A DNA stretch of 45,461 nucleotides from an uncultured Bacteroidales bacterium (GTDB lineage: Bacteria; Bacteroidota; Bacteroidia; Bacteroidales; UBA4417), in NCBI GenBank assembly GCA_903879715.1, contig CAIRMR010000002.1, positions 1 through 45,461 on the forward strand, read 5' to 3'. A program made the position numbers and the translations under genes. The notes under the pieces are model-generated. The model was not told the DNA's origin and searched no databases. It worked only from the letters and a program-made list of their open reading frames with translations. This document shows, in pieces, positions 24,891-34,519 of this stretch. The number at the start of each line of letters is the position of its first letter. Position 1 is the first letter of the stretch.

Positions 24891-27083
24891 TTAGTTTATT
24901 ATAAGTTTGGAAGTACAATTCCCGGTATTCGTTTTAGTTTTAACAAAATACATACCGGCAGGATAATCGCTGCAATTGATTTTGGTTTCTTTTACAACTG
25001 AACCAGGGTAATATTTTTTGAATAAGACCCCGGTCGTATTATACACTGTGATCGATTCCATTGAGCCTTCACTTTCGAGCCTGACAATAAAATTATCGTT
25101 AGCCGGGTTCGGGTAAAGTGCTATTTTCGTTTCAGAAAGTTCAGGCCTTTGCTCGGCAACAATTCCTGGAATAGCAGCTGGCAGGCTTTTGGTAGTTGTA
25201 TATTCAATATATAAAAGTGGCGCTTTTGTCTGCAATCCTTCGTGCGATTCAGCTACGCGCTTTCCTGTTCCGGTAATGATTATTACTAAATTTCCTGAGG
25301 GATTCCATGCCGGACGGTTTACGATCTCTTGAATTATTGATTTAATATCAGGTGATTGTTGCGCCGTGCCAGCAGTTCCGACTGTTTTCCATTCTAATGG
25401 TATCCATGAAACATAATTACTTGTTTTTGCCCTGCCTGAGACATTGAAGGACGTTGAGGCAAACGATAAGGCATTGTCCGTATTTTCGCCCTGGATCTTC
25501 AGGCTGCAGGATGACGTGGAACGTTCATCCACTGCAAATTGAATATATGCTTTACTTATTGAGGCCCCAACCGGTAAATTCAGATTTCTGAAAAGCAAAC
25601 CGACAGTTTGGTTACCAGTTGTTTTTGTGTCATAAACTAACTCGAGGTCATCACTATTTAGCAAAACACTTCCATTTGTATACTCCTCAACATCATCATT
25701 TCCATTGCTGATCCTTGATGAAACCGTTACCAGTGAAGGCGTGCTGACTGTAATATTTACAACTCCCGAAGTAGTTGAAGCACCCAGGTTATCATAAGCC
25801 TTAGCCGTCAGGGCATAATTACCAGTGGGGACATTTGCCCAGGAATAATTGTATGGTGAAGTATTATCTTCACCGAGTTTGGTTGCACCCTGGTAAAATT
25901 CAACTTTTGAAATTGTGCCATCAGCATCAGTCGCATTTACCGAAATTGTTATCGTTGATCCTGAAGTGAAAGCAGAACCGTTAACCGGATTACTGATTAC
26001 GACAATTGGAGGCTGATTGGCCAGGCCTGAAATAAAGATAGGAGAGGAGATTGCTTCACTTCCATCGGATTGTGTAACTTTTACATAGTAATTTTCGCCA
26101 GTGCTGCATGTTAATTGCTGCGAAACGGAAGGACTAGCCAAGTTGGGTAACCATGTGGTTAACACAGCACCATTTTTAATAAGTTCTATTTTTGTGAAAA
26201 TTTCATTGTCGCCGTCCGAAGCCATAATATTTACAGTGAAAGTACCTGCGGTTATAGTTGAACCCATCTCGGAACCATTAATTTTGAACGACAAGCCAAG
26301 ATTTTTATCAAGAGTTGAGTAAAATCGCCTGGCTACCATTGCATTCAAAATATCTGTCCGTGTTTTTGTGTTTGCCAGAACAGCCATTCGCATCGGGGTT
26401 GCAGTTCCCCAGGTAGCAGTATGATTATCATCACTTCCCGAAGCGCCAATCTTCCAGCCACGGATGAGAGCTTCATCAAAATACCCTTTATATCCATCGT
26501 TCGAATAATATCCATCATTGTAATAATACTTGCTGAATCCATCATGATCGTTCCAAAGTTCAATTCCAACAAATTTGCTGGATGGAGTATCTGTAAAATG
26601 GTCAAATTCAGTGAATGCTGTTGATTCCCAGCCTGGGTGATTGAAAAATGCAATTCCATTCCTTGCATTTATCCATGATAATAAACTATTGAAAGAAGTG
26701 GTTGATAGGTAGGAGCAATAATCATCCGTATTAATTACTGCAACATGTCCGTAACTCCAGAAACTGGACCATTCAAATCCATAAAATGCCGCGAAGGTGC
26801 CATCCTTGTTAGCACTGTTAGCAGCATTTTTAATGGAAGTCCATTCGCTGCTGGTCAACATCTCTCCATGGTCAGCCAGGCCAAAAAAATCAAGTTGAGC
26901 ATTGTTTAGGGCATAGGTATAGGCTTGTTCGGGAGTGCCTTGACCATCAGAATAACTGCAATGATTGTGCAGACTGCCATAATAAACATTGTAACCTCCG
27001 ATAGAAGGCTGGCTAAAAGTGTTTAATGAACTGAAAAAGCAGGCGATAAACACTAAAAGCAGGAGTAAATGAATTTTTCTCAT
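24891..27083 (-). CDS. Secreted PHP-domain metallohydrolase (CehA/McbA-like) with type IX tail
   Basis: This protein of about 730 residues has a signal peptide (MRKIHLLLLLVFIACFFSSLNTFSQ). A PHP-like metal-binding domain follows: YYGSLHNHCSYSDGQGTPEQA, FGLADHGEML, FFNHPGWES and ASGSDDNHTATWGT, the histidine and aspartate set of CehA/McbA enzymes. Next come a bacterial Ig-like domain (VVISNPVNGSAFTSGSTITI to LTAKAYDNLGAS), a beta-sandwich resembling DNRLRE repeats (AYIQFAVDERST) and a type IX sorting tail (LYPNPANDNFIVRLES to GMYFVKTKTNTG). The start 27083 is preferred over 27197 because it opens the signal peptide. Substrate unknown. Confidence 0.88.
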   Translation of the reverse strand: MRKIHLLLLLVFIACFFSSLNTFSQPSIGGYNVYYGSLHNHCSYSDGQGTPEQAYTYALNNAQLDFFGLADHGEMLTSSEWTSIKNAANSANKDGTFAAFYGFEWSSFWSYGHVAVINTDDYCSYLSTTSFNSLLSWINARNGIAFFNHPGWESTAFTEFDHFTDTPSSKFVGIELWNDHDGFSKYYYNDGYYSNDGYKGYFDEALIRGWKIGASGSDDNHTATWGTATPMRMAVLANTKTRTDILNAMVARRFYSTLDKNLGLSFKINGSEMGSTITAGTFTVNIMASDGDNEIFTKIELIKNGAVLTTWLPNLASPSVSQQLTCSTGENYYVKVTQSDGSEAISSPIFISGLANQPPIVVISNPVNGSAFTSGSTITISVNATDADGTISKVEFYQGATKLGEDNTSPYNYSWANVPTGNYALTAKAYDNLGASTTSGVVNITVSTPSLVTVSSRISNGNDDVEEYTNGSVLLNSDDLELVYDTKTTGNQTVGLLFRNLNLPVGASISKAYIQFAVDERSTSSCSLKIQGENTDNALSFASTSFNVSGRAKTSNYVSWIPLEWKTVGTAGTAQQSPDIKSIIQEIVNRPAWNPSGNLVIIITGTGKRVAESHEGLQTKAPLLYIEYTTTKSLPAAIPGIVAEQRPELSETKIALYPNPANDNFIVRLESEGSMESITVYNTTGVLFKKYYPGSVVKETKINCSDYPAGMYFVKTKTNTGNCTSKLIIN

Positions 27084-27423
27084 AGCATCAGTTATTAAAT
27101 TGTTTTTCAGATTATTAGGATTGATATTTAACTTCTTCAGGTGTGTACTAATGAAGTATCTGATGTCCCGGTCTTTGTAGTGTAAAACAGATGGCAAGTT
27201 AACTCATACCTATGAACCAGAATAGTTTAGAATAATCAGCTTAAAGATAATACTTGAAAAATTGGAGGGCTTTGAGTTCAATCTGCGTCTTAAAATGCAC
27301 TTTAGAAAATCAGCATTTATATAATGAAGACGAGCAATTGCGTTAATATTCAATTAAACAAATTGAGTACTTAAAAATACGATAAATATTCATGAAATCA
27401 AAATATATTATGCTGCCGGATAA

Positions 27424-27456
27424 AAAAAGAGCCTCGTGAAACGAAGCCCTTTTTTG
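27424..27456 (-). terminator. Rho-independent terminator downstream of gdhA
   Basis: GGGCTTCGTTTCACGAGGCTC on the minus strand gives a hairpin (GGGCTTCGT with ACGAGGCTC) with one mismatch, flanked by A- and T-runs on both sides, so it can act in both directions. It lies 109 bases after the gdhA stop. The rest of the 27084-27564 gap is A/T-rich with no gene seen. Confidence 0.7.
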
Positions 27457-27564
27457 ATTTTGATCTAAGTGTTTGTTGGTCAGTTGTAAGAGATTTTGTA
27501 TTTGTTGATTATTAGCAGGTTATAGCGTATTGTTTGAATCCAATTAACCAACAAATGCTAGGTA

Positions 27565-28914
27565 TTATACCAGTCCCTGTGCCAGCATGGCCTCGGCCAC
27601 TTTTACAAATCCACCGATATTGGCACCTCTTACATAGTTTATGGTTCCGTCAGCTTCCTTGCCGTATTTCTCACATGTCTTGTGAATGTTGATCATGATG
27701 GTATGAAGTTCCTGATCAACGCGTTCGCGGGTCCAGTTGAGGCGCATGCTGTTCTGCGACATTTCCAGTCCTGAGGTTGCTACTCCACCGGCATTGGCGG
27801 CTTTACCCGGTCCGTAAAGGATTTTGGCGGCAACAAATAATTCGGCAGCTTCGTTTGTTGAAGGCATATTGGCCCCTTCGGATACAACAAAACATCCGTT
27901 TGCAAGCAGTGTTTTGGCATCAGCTTCCAGCAGTTCGTTTTGTGTGGCACAAGGCAAAGCAACATCACATTTTACACTCCAGGGAGTTTTGCCTTCAACA
28001 AAAGTGCAGTTGTATTTTTTTGCATAATCGCTGATGCGTCCGCGTTTTATATTTTTAAGTTCCATTACATAAGCAAGCTTGGCTGCGTCAATTCCATTCG
28101 GATCGTATACATAACCGTTCGAATCACTTAACGTAACAACTTTACCCCCGAGCTGGGTCACTTTCTGACAAGCATATTGAGCTACGTTTCCGGAACCTGA
28201 AATTACAACAGTTTTTCCTGCAAAGTTTTGTCCACGGGTTTTCATCATTTCTTCGGCAAAATAGGTGCATCCGTAGCCTGTAGCTTCAGGACGTATCAAA
28301 CTTCCGCCCCATTCGAGACCTTTGCCGGTTAATACGCCTGTAAATTCGTTACGAATACGTTTGTATTGGCCGAACAGGAAGCCGATTTCACGGCCGCCAA
28401 CTCCTATATCACCAGCCGGAACGTCGGTATCGGGCCCGATATGGCGTTGTAATTCAGTCATAAACGACTGCGTAAATTTCATTACTTCATTGTCGCTCTT
28501 GCCTTTGGGATCGAAATCGGAACCGCCTTTCCCGCCACCCATAGGCAGGGTTGTGAGGCTGTTCTTTAATACCTGTTCAAAAGCAAGAAATTTGAGGATT
28601 CCAAGGTTAACAGTTGGGTGAAGTCTTAATCCACCTTTGTAAGGACCGATGGCACTGTTCATTTCAATACGGAATGCCCGGTTAATCTGGAATTCGCCTT
28701 TGTCGTCGAGCCATGGAACACGGAAAATGATCACGCGTTCCGGTTCAACCATACGCTCAAGAATACCCTTGTATTTCGGGTTTTCTTCAATAAAAGGCAT
28801 GAGCGATTGTACAACTTCCTTCACAGCCTGATGAAATTCCACTTCACCGGGATTCTTGGCAATTACTTTTGCCATAAACTGTTCAACCTTTTGGTCAATA
28901 ATGTTGTTTGACAT
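27565..28914 (-). CDS. gdhA: NADP-specific glutamate dehydrogenase
   Basis: This enzyme of about 449 residues interconverts 2-oxoglutarate plus ammonia and glutamate. The hexameric NADP-type family is shown by FRVPWLDDKGEFQINRAFRI, GPYKGGLRLHPTVNLGILKFL, the glutamate-binding and catalytic LPMGGGKGGSDFDPKGKSD (Lys and Asp), VPAGDIGVGGREIGFLFGQYK, and the cofactor domain KTVVISGSGNVAQYACQK. The ATG at 28914 is preferred over 28944, since the extra ten residues (MYLTTKFLII) are not part of the family. It is a single transcription unit, divergent from the large kinase-like gene with a 351-base gap containing A/T-rich sequence. Confidence 0.96.
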   Translation of the reverse strand: MSNNIIDQKVEQFMAKVIAKNPGEVEFHQAVKEVVQSLMPFIEENPKYKGILERMVEPERVIIFRVPWLDDKGEFQINRAFRIEMNSAIGPYKGGLRLHPTVNLGILKFLAFEQVLKNSLTTLPMGGGKGGSDFDPKGKSDNEVMKFTQSFMTELQRHIGPDTDVPAGDIGVGGREIGFLFGQYKRIRNEFTGVLTGKGLEWGGSLIRPEATGYGCTYFAEEMMKTRGQNFAGKTVVISGSGNVAQYACQKVTQLGGKVVTLSDSNGYVYDPNGIDAAKLAYVMELKNIKRGRISDYAKKYNCTFVEGKTPWSVKCDVALPCATQNELLEADAKTLLANGCFVVSEGANMPSTNEAAELFVAAKILYGPGKAANAGGVATSGLEMSQNSMRLNWTRERVDQELHTIMINIHKTCEKYGKEADGTINYVRGANIGGFVKVAEAMLAQGLV

Positions 28915-29265
28915 AATGATTAGAAATTTAGTTGTTAAATACAATATTTTAATGGGGCAATATTAATACTATTGATATGAATAGCAAGTTTTTTGTACCA
29001 TTTTTACTTGCAGATAAGTGGTTGATTTGCAATAATATGCAATATACCTAAATAAAATAAGTATTTTACCTAGAAAATTAAGTGAATCACTTAAAATTCG
29101 ATTTATAGTAATCATTTGTAAATACTTAAGGTACAACTTGTTTTAGATTTTTACAATTGTGCCTGTTACCTGAAACTGGTGTAAATTAAATCTAATCCCG
29201 CAAACGTTTTCGCGTCATTTTTTTAATCATATTTGTTTCTGCTTTTTTTTTAAAAAATACATATA

Positions 29266-32200
29266 ATGACTGATGAAAATGAAATACTGAACGATCCGGG
29301 AGAAATCAGTAAATTGATTTTTGAACGTACCGAAAGGCTCAAAGAACTGGCAGCGATTAACCAGACGAATGATATCCTGCGCGAAGGAAAACCTATTGAC
29401 GAAACCTTACAGCAACTCGCAAAATTATTGCCTGCCGCCTGGCAATATCCTGAATTTACTGTCTGTCGCATTGCGTTTAAAGGGAAAGAATATACGTCTC
29501 CGGGATTTCATGAGTCGAACTGGCTTCAACGGGAATCGTTCGAGTCAATTGATGGCGGTTTGGGTTATATTGATATTTTTTACCTGAAGGAATTTATCAG
29601 GCTTGATGAAGGACCATTCCTGAAAGAAGAACGCCACCTGATCAATAACCTGGCAAGTGCTGTAGTCGGCTACCTGAATAGCATTGCGGCCAAGGAACTG
29701 CTGAAAAAATCACGTACTGCTGATAAAGGAAGATCATCGGAAAAACTGCAATGTGAAATCCCGGTTAACGGGAAGCAGTTGCTCCAGCGTTTCCTTAATA
29801 AAAACAATTCGGACCGGGATGTTTACCATGATTTGTGTCCATTTAAAGTTAAGGAGATTTTATTGGTTGCCAATCTGTATGATGCATATACAATTGAAAA
29901 GGAAGGCCGTTTCTCGGAGTATGTGCTGGGTGAATATCACCAGTTAAGCTTAACTTCAGTTCCCCGTATTACCGGAGTTTCATCTGCCGAAGAAGCCCTT
30001 ATACAACTTACTGCAAAACATTATGACCTGGTGATCTTTATGGTTGGAGTTGATAAAACGCTACCTGTAAGTATTTCGGGCCAGATCAGGAAAGAATTCC
30101 CGTATATTCCCATTTTTGCTTTGCTGAATAATAATTCCGATGTGGCTTATTTCAGCGCGGTGAGTGAGCGGTTTAAAGCCATTGACCGGGTATTTGTGTG
30201 GAACGGTGAAAGCAAGGTGTTTTTCGCCATGATTAAATTGCTGGAGGATAAAATAAATGTTGAAAATGATACGAGGGTTGGTTTAGTAAGGGTATTGCTG
30301 CTGGTAGAAGATAGTCCGCAGTATTATTCACGGTATCTGCCACTTTTGTATGGTATTGTCATGGAACAAACCCGGCGGATTATTGACGATGTGAGTACCG
30401 ACGAACTTTATAAAGTTTTGCGTTTGCGTGCCCGGCCTAAGATTTTGCTGGCGGCCAATTACGAAGAAGCCCTCGAAATCATTAATGATTACGACGATTT
30501 TATGCTTTGCCTGATTACGGATGTTAAATTTAACCGGAATGGTAAAGAATACAAGAATGCTGGTTTTGAGCTTGTTCGTCATGTACGCGAATCCAATGTT
30601 GATCTGCCGGTGATAATCCAGTCGTCAGATCCTGAAAATGCTAAGCAGGCTTATGATCTGAGAGCCACTTTTATCGATAAAAACTCAGAAAGCTTATCGC
30701 AGGACTTTAAGAGTTTTATTACTCATTACCTTGGTTTCGGAAATTTCATCTACCGGGATAAAGACGGGGAACAAATTGCCATTGCTAAATCGCTTCGCGA
30801 ATTTGAGAACAACCTGCGAACCATTCCCGATGAGTCACTTATTTATCATGCCCGCATGAACCATTTTTCACTCTGGCTGATGGCTCGGGGTGAAATACAG
30901 GTTGCAAAAATCCTGAATCCGGGGAAAGTCAGCGATTTTAAGAGCCCTTCCGAAATGAGGGCTCACCTGATTGATGTAATCCGGCAATTCAGGAACGAGC
31001 AGGACAAAGGCAAGGTAATTCCGTTTGAGGAATCAGCGCTTCTCGATGAGCACAATGTGGTTACTCTTGTGCCTGGATCTCTGGGTGGGAAGGGAAGAGG
31101 TCTTGCTTTTATCAATACGCTGATTTACAATTATGATTTTAACAAGCATGTCCCGGATATTAATATCCGCTCGCCGCGCACTTCCGTAATTGGCACCGAC
31201 GAATTTGAATATTTTATTGAACGCAACAGAATAAAGGAAAAGATCACCGATTTTGAGAATTACGCTGAAATCAGGAAGATATTTACTTTGAGTGTTCTTA
31301 CGGATACGTTAATCCGCAGGCTCAGAGTCCTGCTTAAACTAATAAATAAACCTATAGCCGTACGATCTTCGGGGATGTTCGAAGATTCTCTTTCACAACC
31401 GTTCGCCGGCATTTTTGAGACTTACCTGTTGCCAAATAATCACCCGGATATCAATGTCAGGCTATCTCAGGTAATGGATGCGATTAAACTGGTATACGCG
31501 TCGGTATACTCGCCCGAAGCCCGTGGATATATCGAAGCCATAAATTATAAGCTCGATGAAGAGAAAATGGCAATTGTACTCCAGGAGGTAGTTGGTCATC
31601 AATATGATGATGTTTTTTATCCGCATATCAGCGGAGTTGCCCAGTCCTATAATTATTACCCGTTTGCCCATATGAAACCCGAAGAAGGATTTGCGGTTGC
31701 TGCATTGGGACTCGGAAAATATGTTGTGGATGGAGGAAGCGCCTACCGTTTTTCGCCAATTTATCCCGCCGTGGAAATTCTGACGGCAAAGGATTTATAT
31801 AAAAACTCACAGGTGAAATTCCTGGCTGTTGACCTGGCAAAAAGTGATGTTAACCTCCTTGAAGGCGAAATGGCCGGCTTACGGGAAATGGATATTGATG
31901 TTGCCGAAAGCCATGGGACGATGCGCCACCTGGCATCGGTGTATGATCAGGAAAATCAACGGTTAGTTCCCGGAATTACTACTCCTGGTCCAAGGGTTAT
32001 CAATTTCAGTAATGTATTGAAATATGATTACTGTCCTATGGCTAAAACTATTGAAACTGTTCTCGATATTGTAAAAGAAGCTATGGGTACACCGGTTGAG
32101 ATTGAATTTGCCATCGACCTTACCAGGGATGCTGATTATAAGACCACTTTTTACCTGTTGCAGATTAAGCCATTGATAGGAGCAGAGCTTGATTACCAGG

Positions 32201-32733
32201 TAAATATGGATGAGATCAAACGTGAAGAAATAGTCGTTTTTTCTGAAAAAGGAATGGGGAACGGCTTGGTTTCGGATATCGCCGATGTTATTTACGTTGA
32301 TAAAGATGAATTTGATAAAAGTAAAACCCAGGAAATGGTTCAAGAGATTGAAGAACTCAATCTCTTGATGCGGAAGGAAAACCGTAAATATATTTTAATA
32401 GGCCCTGGTCGTTGGGGCACGCGCGACCGCTGGATTGGCATACCTGTTAACTGGCCGCAGATCAGCAATGCTAAAACCATAGTCGAAACCAGCCTCGAAG
32501 GATATCCGCTGGATGCTTCTTCAGGATCACACTTTTTCCATAATGTAACATCAATGAATGTCGGGTATTTCTCGGTACAACCAGAAACCGGAAACAGCTT
32601 TATTGATTATGAATTACTAAAAAAGCAGAAACTCATCAACAAAACGAACTTTTTCAGGCATGTGCGGTTTGATAAGGCATTGAAGATACGGATGGATGGG
32701 CGCAAGAGAATTGCCGTGGTTACATGGGGATAG
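29266..32733 (+). CDS. GAF/receiver/PPDK-N (ATP-grasp) fusion protein, PEP synthase-like
   Basis: This 1155-residue cytoplasmic protein has four parts. Residues about 20-145 form a GAF-like sensor (EFTVCRIAFKGKEYTSPGF). About 195-330 is a degenerate receiver-like fold (KEILLVANLYDAYT; HYDLVIFMVG). About 343-480 is a receiver domain with LLVEDS, the phospho-acceptor region LITDVKF and a later FIDKNS lysine. About 600-970 is a pyruvate phosphate dikinase/PEP synthase ATP-grasp domain (VPGSLGGKGRGLAF; RSSGMFEDSLSQPFAGIFETYLL; LQIKPL). The histidine-bearing swivelling domain and the PEP-binding barrel of true PEP synthase are absent. The end holds a conserved YILIGPGRWGTRDRWIGIPV block. Reaction unknown. 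Its stop codon touches the hairpin repeat at 32733. Confidence 0.82.
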   Translation: MTDENEILNDPGEISKLIFERTERLKELAAINQTNDILREGKPIDETLQQLAKLLPAAWQYPEFTVCRIAFKGKEYTSPGFHESNWLQRESFESIDGGLGYIDIFYLKEFIRLDEGPFLKEERHLINNLASAVVGYLNSIAAKELLKKSRTADKGRSSEKLQCEIPVNGKQLLQRFLNKNNSDRDVYHDLCPFKVKEILLVANLYDAYTIEKEGRFSEYVLGEYHQLSLTSVPRITGVSSAEEALIQLTAKHYDLVIFMVGVDKTLPVSISGQIRKEFPYIPIFALLNNNSDVAYFSAVSERFKAIDRVFVWNGESKVFFAMIKLLEDKINVENDTRVGLVRVLLLVEDSPQYYSRYLPLLYGIVMEQTRRIIDDVSTDELYKVLRLRARPKILLAANYEEALEIINDYDDFMLCLITDVKFNRNGKEYKNAGFELVRHVRESNVDLPVIIQSSDPENAKQAYDLRATFIDKNSESLSQDFKSFITHYLGFGNFIYRDKDGEQIAIAKSLREFENNLRTIPDESLIYHARMNHFSLWLMARGEIQVAKILNPGKVSDFKSPSEMRAHLIDVIRQFRNEQDKGKVIPFEESALLDEHNVVTLVPGSLGGKGRGLAFINTLIYNYDFNKHVPDINIRSPRTSVIGTDEFEYFIERNRIKEKITDFENYAEIRKIFTLSVLTDTLIRRLRVLLKLINKPIAVRSSGMFEDSLSQPFAGIFETYLLPNNHPDINVRLSQVMDAIKLVYASVYSPEARGYIEAINYKLDEEKMAIVLQEVVGHQYDDVFYPHISGVAQSYNYYPFAHMKPEEGFAVAALGLGKYVVDGGSAYRFSPIYPAVEILTAKDLYKNSQVKFLAVDLAKSDVNLLEGEMAGLREMDIDVAESHGTMRHLASVYDQENQRLVPGITTPGPRVINFSNVLKYDYCPMAKTIETVLDIVKEAMGTPVEIEFAIDLTRDADYKTTFYLLQIKPLIGAELDYQVNMDEIKREEIVVFSEKGMGNGLVSDIADVIYVDKDEFDKSKTQEMVQEIEELNLLMRKENRKYILIGPGRWGTRDRWIGIPVNWPQISNAKTIVETSLEGYPLDASSGSHFFHNVTSMNVGYFSVQPETGNSFIDYELLKKQKLINKTNFFRHVRFDKALKIRMDGRKRIAVVTWG

Positions 32734-32754
32734 AGACGCGATGCCTCGCGTCTC
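32733..32754. repeat. 22-bp hairpin repeat overlapping the stop of the fusion gene
   Basis: GAGACGCGA, loop TGCC and TCGCGTCTC begin on the last base of the TAG stop (32731-32733). It is the exact inverse of 17809-17830. It may be a transcription-end or dispersed palindromic element. Confidence 0.6.
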
Positions 32755-32755
32755 T

Positions 32756-32972
32756 GAAAAGGGAGACTGGGAAGGATAGTGAAAAGTGAAAAGTGAATAA
32801 CGAATATGGAGTCATTAACTATGTAAAGTTAATAATGGAAAGAGTAAAAGGAAGATAGATAACCATTGGACTTTGAGTGAGAACCCTTTGAACATTGACC
32901 GCCGCAAGCATTTGATCTTTTGAACGGCGAAGCCTTTGAACCCTTGAGTGCCGCAGGCATTTAAACTTTGAC
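32756..32972. repeat. Degenerate tandem repeats before the queuosine transporter gene
   Basis: At 32760-32850 short purine-rich units (GTGAAAAGTGAAAAGTGAA) occur. From about 32870 to 32972 about four degenerate units of 22-25 bases read, on the minus strand, CAAAGTTTAAATGCCTGCGG, CAAGGGTTCAAAGGC, CAAAAGATCAAATGC and CAATGTTCAAAGGG. They look like decayed copies of a dispersed repeat. The short open frame that crosses them is not a gene. Confidence 0.5.
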
Positions 32973-33008
32973 TTCCCTGTTCCAAAACTCTAATTATATG
33001 CAAAAACA

Positions 33009-33797
33009 ATGGAAAACTCAAAACCCTTGAATAAGAAAACATTTCTGTACCTGCTGCTGGCAAGTTTTTTTATAACTAATGCGCTGATAGCTGAATTTGG
33101 CGGTGTGAAAATATTTTCTGTTGAAAAGTTGTTGGGTGTGGCCCCTTTTCAGCTCAATATTTTTGGAATCATAACTGATCTTAACCTGAGTGTGGGAGTT
33201 CTGATCTGGCCAATAGTTTTTGTTTTTTCGGATATAATAAATGAATATTTCGGGAAAGCAGGAGTGAGGCGAATCAGCTTTATTACAGCAGGTATGATAG
33301 CTTATTCTTTTATAATAATTCTGATGTGGACGGGCATGCCTCCAGCGGATTTCTGGTTGAAACTTAATGGTATTGATTCACTTGGCAGACCATTTGATAT
33401 TAATTTCGCTTACAATACTATTTTCAAAGCAGGGCTTGGGATAATTGTGGGTTCACTTACTGCCTTCCTGGTGAGCCAGTTGATAGATGCTTATGTATTC
33501 CATTATTTTAAAAAACTTACCGGACATAAGTTTCTGTGGTTACGATCAACCGGATCAACTGTAATATCGCAAATCATAGACAGTTTTGTCATTCTGTTTA
33601 TCGCGTTCTATTTCCTTGGCAATTGGAGCCTGGAGCAGGTTTTCAGGGTGGGACTTATCCAATATTTGTATAAAGTATTTATTGCCGTAGCATTAACTCC
33701 AATCATTTACCTGGCACATCTTGTGATTGATCGCTACCTGGGTAAAGAAACATCAGAAATCATTATTGAAGAAGCTGATCAGGAATGGGAGAAGTAA
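33009..33797 (+). CDS. Queuosine precursor transporter (VUT/YhhQ family)
   Basis: This 262-residue inner-membrane protein has about six membrane segments. Family motifs are FLYLLLASFFITNALIAE near residue 12, SVGVLIWPIVFVFSDIINEYFGKAGVRR at about residues 60-88 and the conserved LRSTGSTVISQIIDSFVILFIAFY near 180-203. The family imports the tRNA-base precursor (preQ0 or a related base) for queuosine synthesis. No que genes are adjacent. A symbol is not assigned because several subfamilies share these motifs. Confidence 0.88.
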   Translation: MENSKPLNKKTFLYLLLASFFITNALIAEFGGVKIFSVEKLLGVAPFQLNIFGIITDLNLSVGVLIWPIVFVFSDIINEYFGKAGVRRISFITAGMIAYSFIIILMWTGMPPADFWLKLNGIDSLGRPFDINFAYNTIFKAGLGIIVGSLTAFLVSQLIDAYVFHYFKKLTGHKFLWLRSTGSTVISQIIDSFVILFIAFYFLGNWSLEQVFRVGLIQYLYKVFIAVALTPIIYLAHLVIDRYLGKETSEIIIEEADQEWEK

Positions 33798-33865
33798 AGG
33801 GTTAAATGGGAAATGGAATATGGGAAATGGAATATGGTAAATGGTACCACATCCGACATCCAACA
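33798..33865. repeat. Short-period repeats between convergent genes
   Basis: Units of GGGAAATGGAATAT follow the transporter stop, and CCACATCCGACATCCAACAT precedes the end of the rhodanese-like gene. Each is purine-rich when read with its own gene. No strong hairpin was seen. Confidence 0.5.
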
Positions 33866-34279
33866 TCATTTTCCCCTAGCCCTCAACTGGCAAGCGCACT
33901 GACCTGAAAGTTTCTCGGAATAATCGACTAAAACCGGCAGGCCGGAGTGTTCCCAATCAACAAGTCCACCTGAGAGGTTGGCGCAATTTCCGGCAAAACC
34001 ATTTTCAATCAGCATTTTGACAGCTTCCGGGCTGTGAATTCCGCTGGCATCAGCAATAATAAGAGGTTTATCAATTGGGAGATTCGCAATGAGTTCCAAC
34101 ATATTCTTCTTTGGGCAAAAGATCAGATCGGGAACATCAAATATTTTAAAACGGTTCAGGTATTCTTCTCTTACATCTACAAGTATTGCACCTTCCTGGC
34201 AGAGTTTATGAGCCTGCAGGGGTGAAAGATTATAAATTCCGTTTGAGTAATTTGCTTTGCCTTCAAAGTAATTAGTCAT
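33866..34279 (-). CDS. Rhodanese-like domain protein lacking the catalytic cysteine
   Basis: This 137-residue protein has the rhodanese fold: LVDVREEYLNRFKIFDVPDLIFCP near residues 32-55, then LIIADASGIHSPEAV at about residues 75-89 where an active enzyme has Cys-x-x-Gly. Asp replaces the Cys here, and the loop has Ser-Gly. It should not transfer sulfur by the usual way. A C-terminal CACQLRARGK motif with two cysteines is also seen and may bind metal or thiol. The ATG at 34279 begins MTNYFEGKANY. Confidence 0.8.
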   Translation of the reverse strand: MTNYFEGKANYSNGIYNLSPLQAHKLCQEGAILVDVREEYLNRFKIFDVPDLIFCPKKNMLELIANLPIDKPLIIADASGIHSPEAVKMLIENGFAGNCANLSGGLVDWEHSGLPVLVDYSEKLSGQCACQLRARGK

Positions 34280-34519
34280 TTTCTATAATTTTTAATCGGG
34301 TTAAATGCAACACAAAAGTACTTGTAAATTAATACGTGCTGCCAACAAAATACTCTGTTGTTGGTAGTATGGGGTTTCTTTGTATTTTTGGAGAAGAAAA
34401 TCCTGTTTTTTTTATGTAACTGGATTATCATATGCCATACTTTCATTGGGGAAGACAAAATATACTAATCTTCTGTATTCTTTCAAATGTAAATAAATTT
34501 AGTGTTTGCAAAATCAGCT

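Noticed and set aside
27777-28131. Several frames antisense to gdhA
   Set aside because: They are shadows of the high-quality gdhA frame and have no independent support.
32815-33063. 82-residue minus-strand frame over degenerate repeats
   Set aside because: The residues come from the tandem repeat units and the frame runs into the transporter gene; typical spurious frame in this repeat type.
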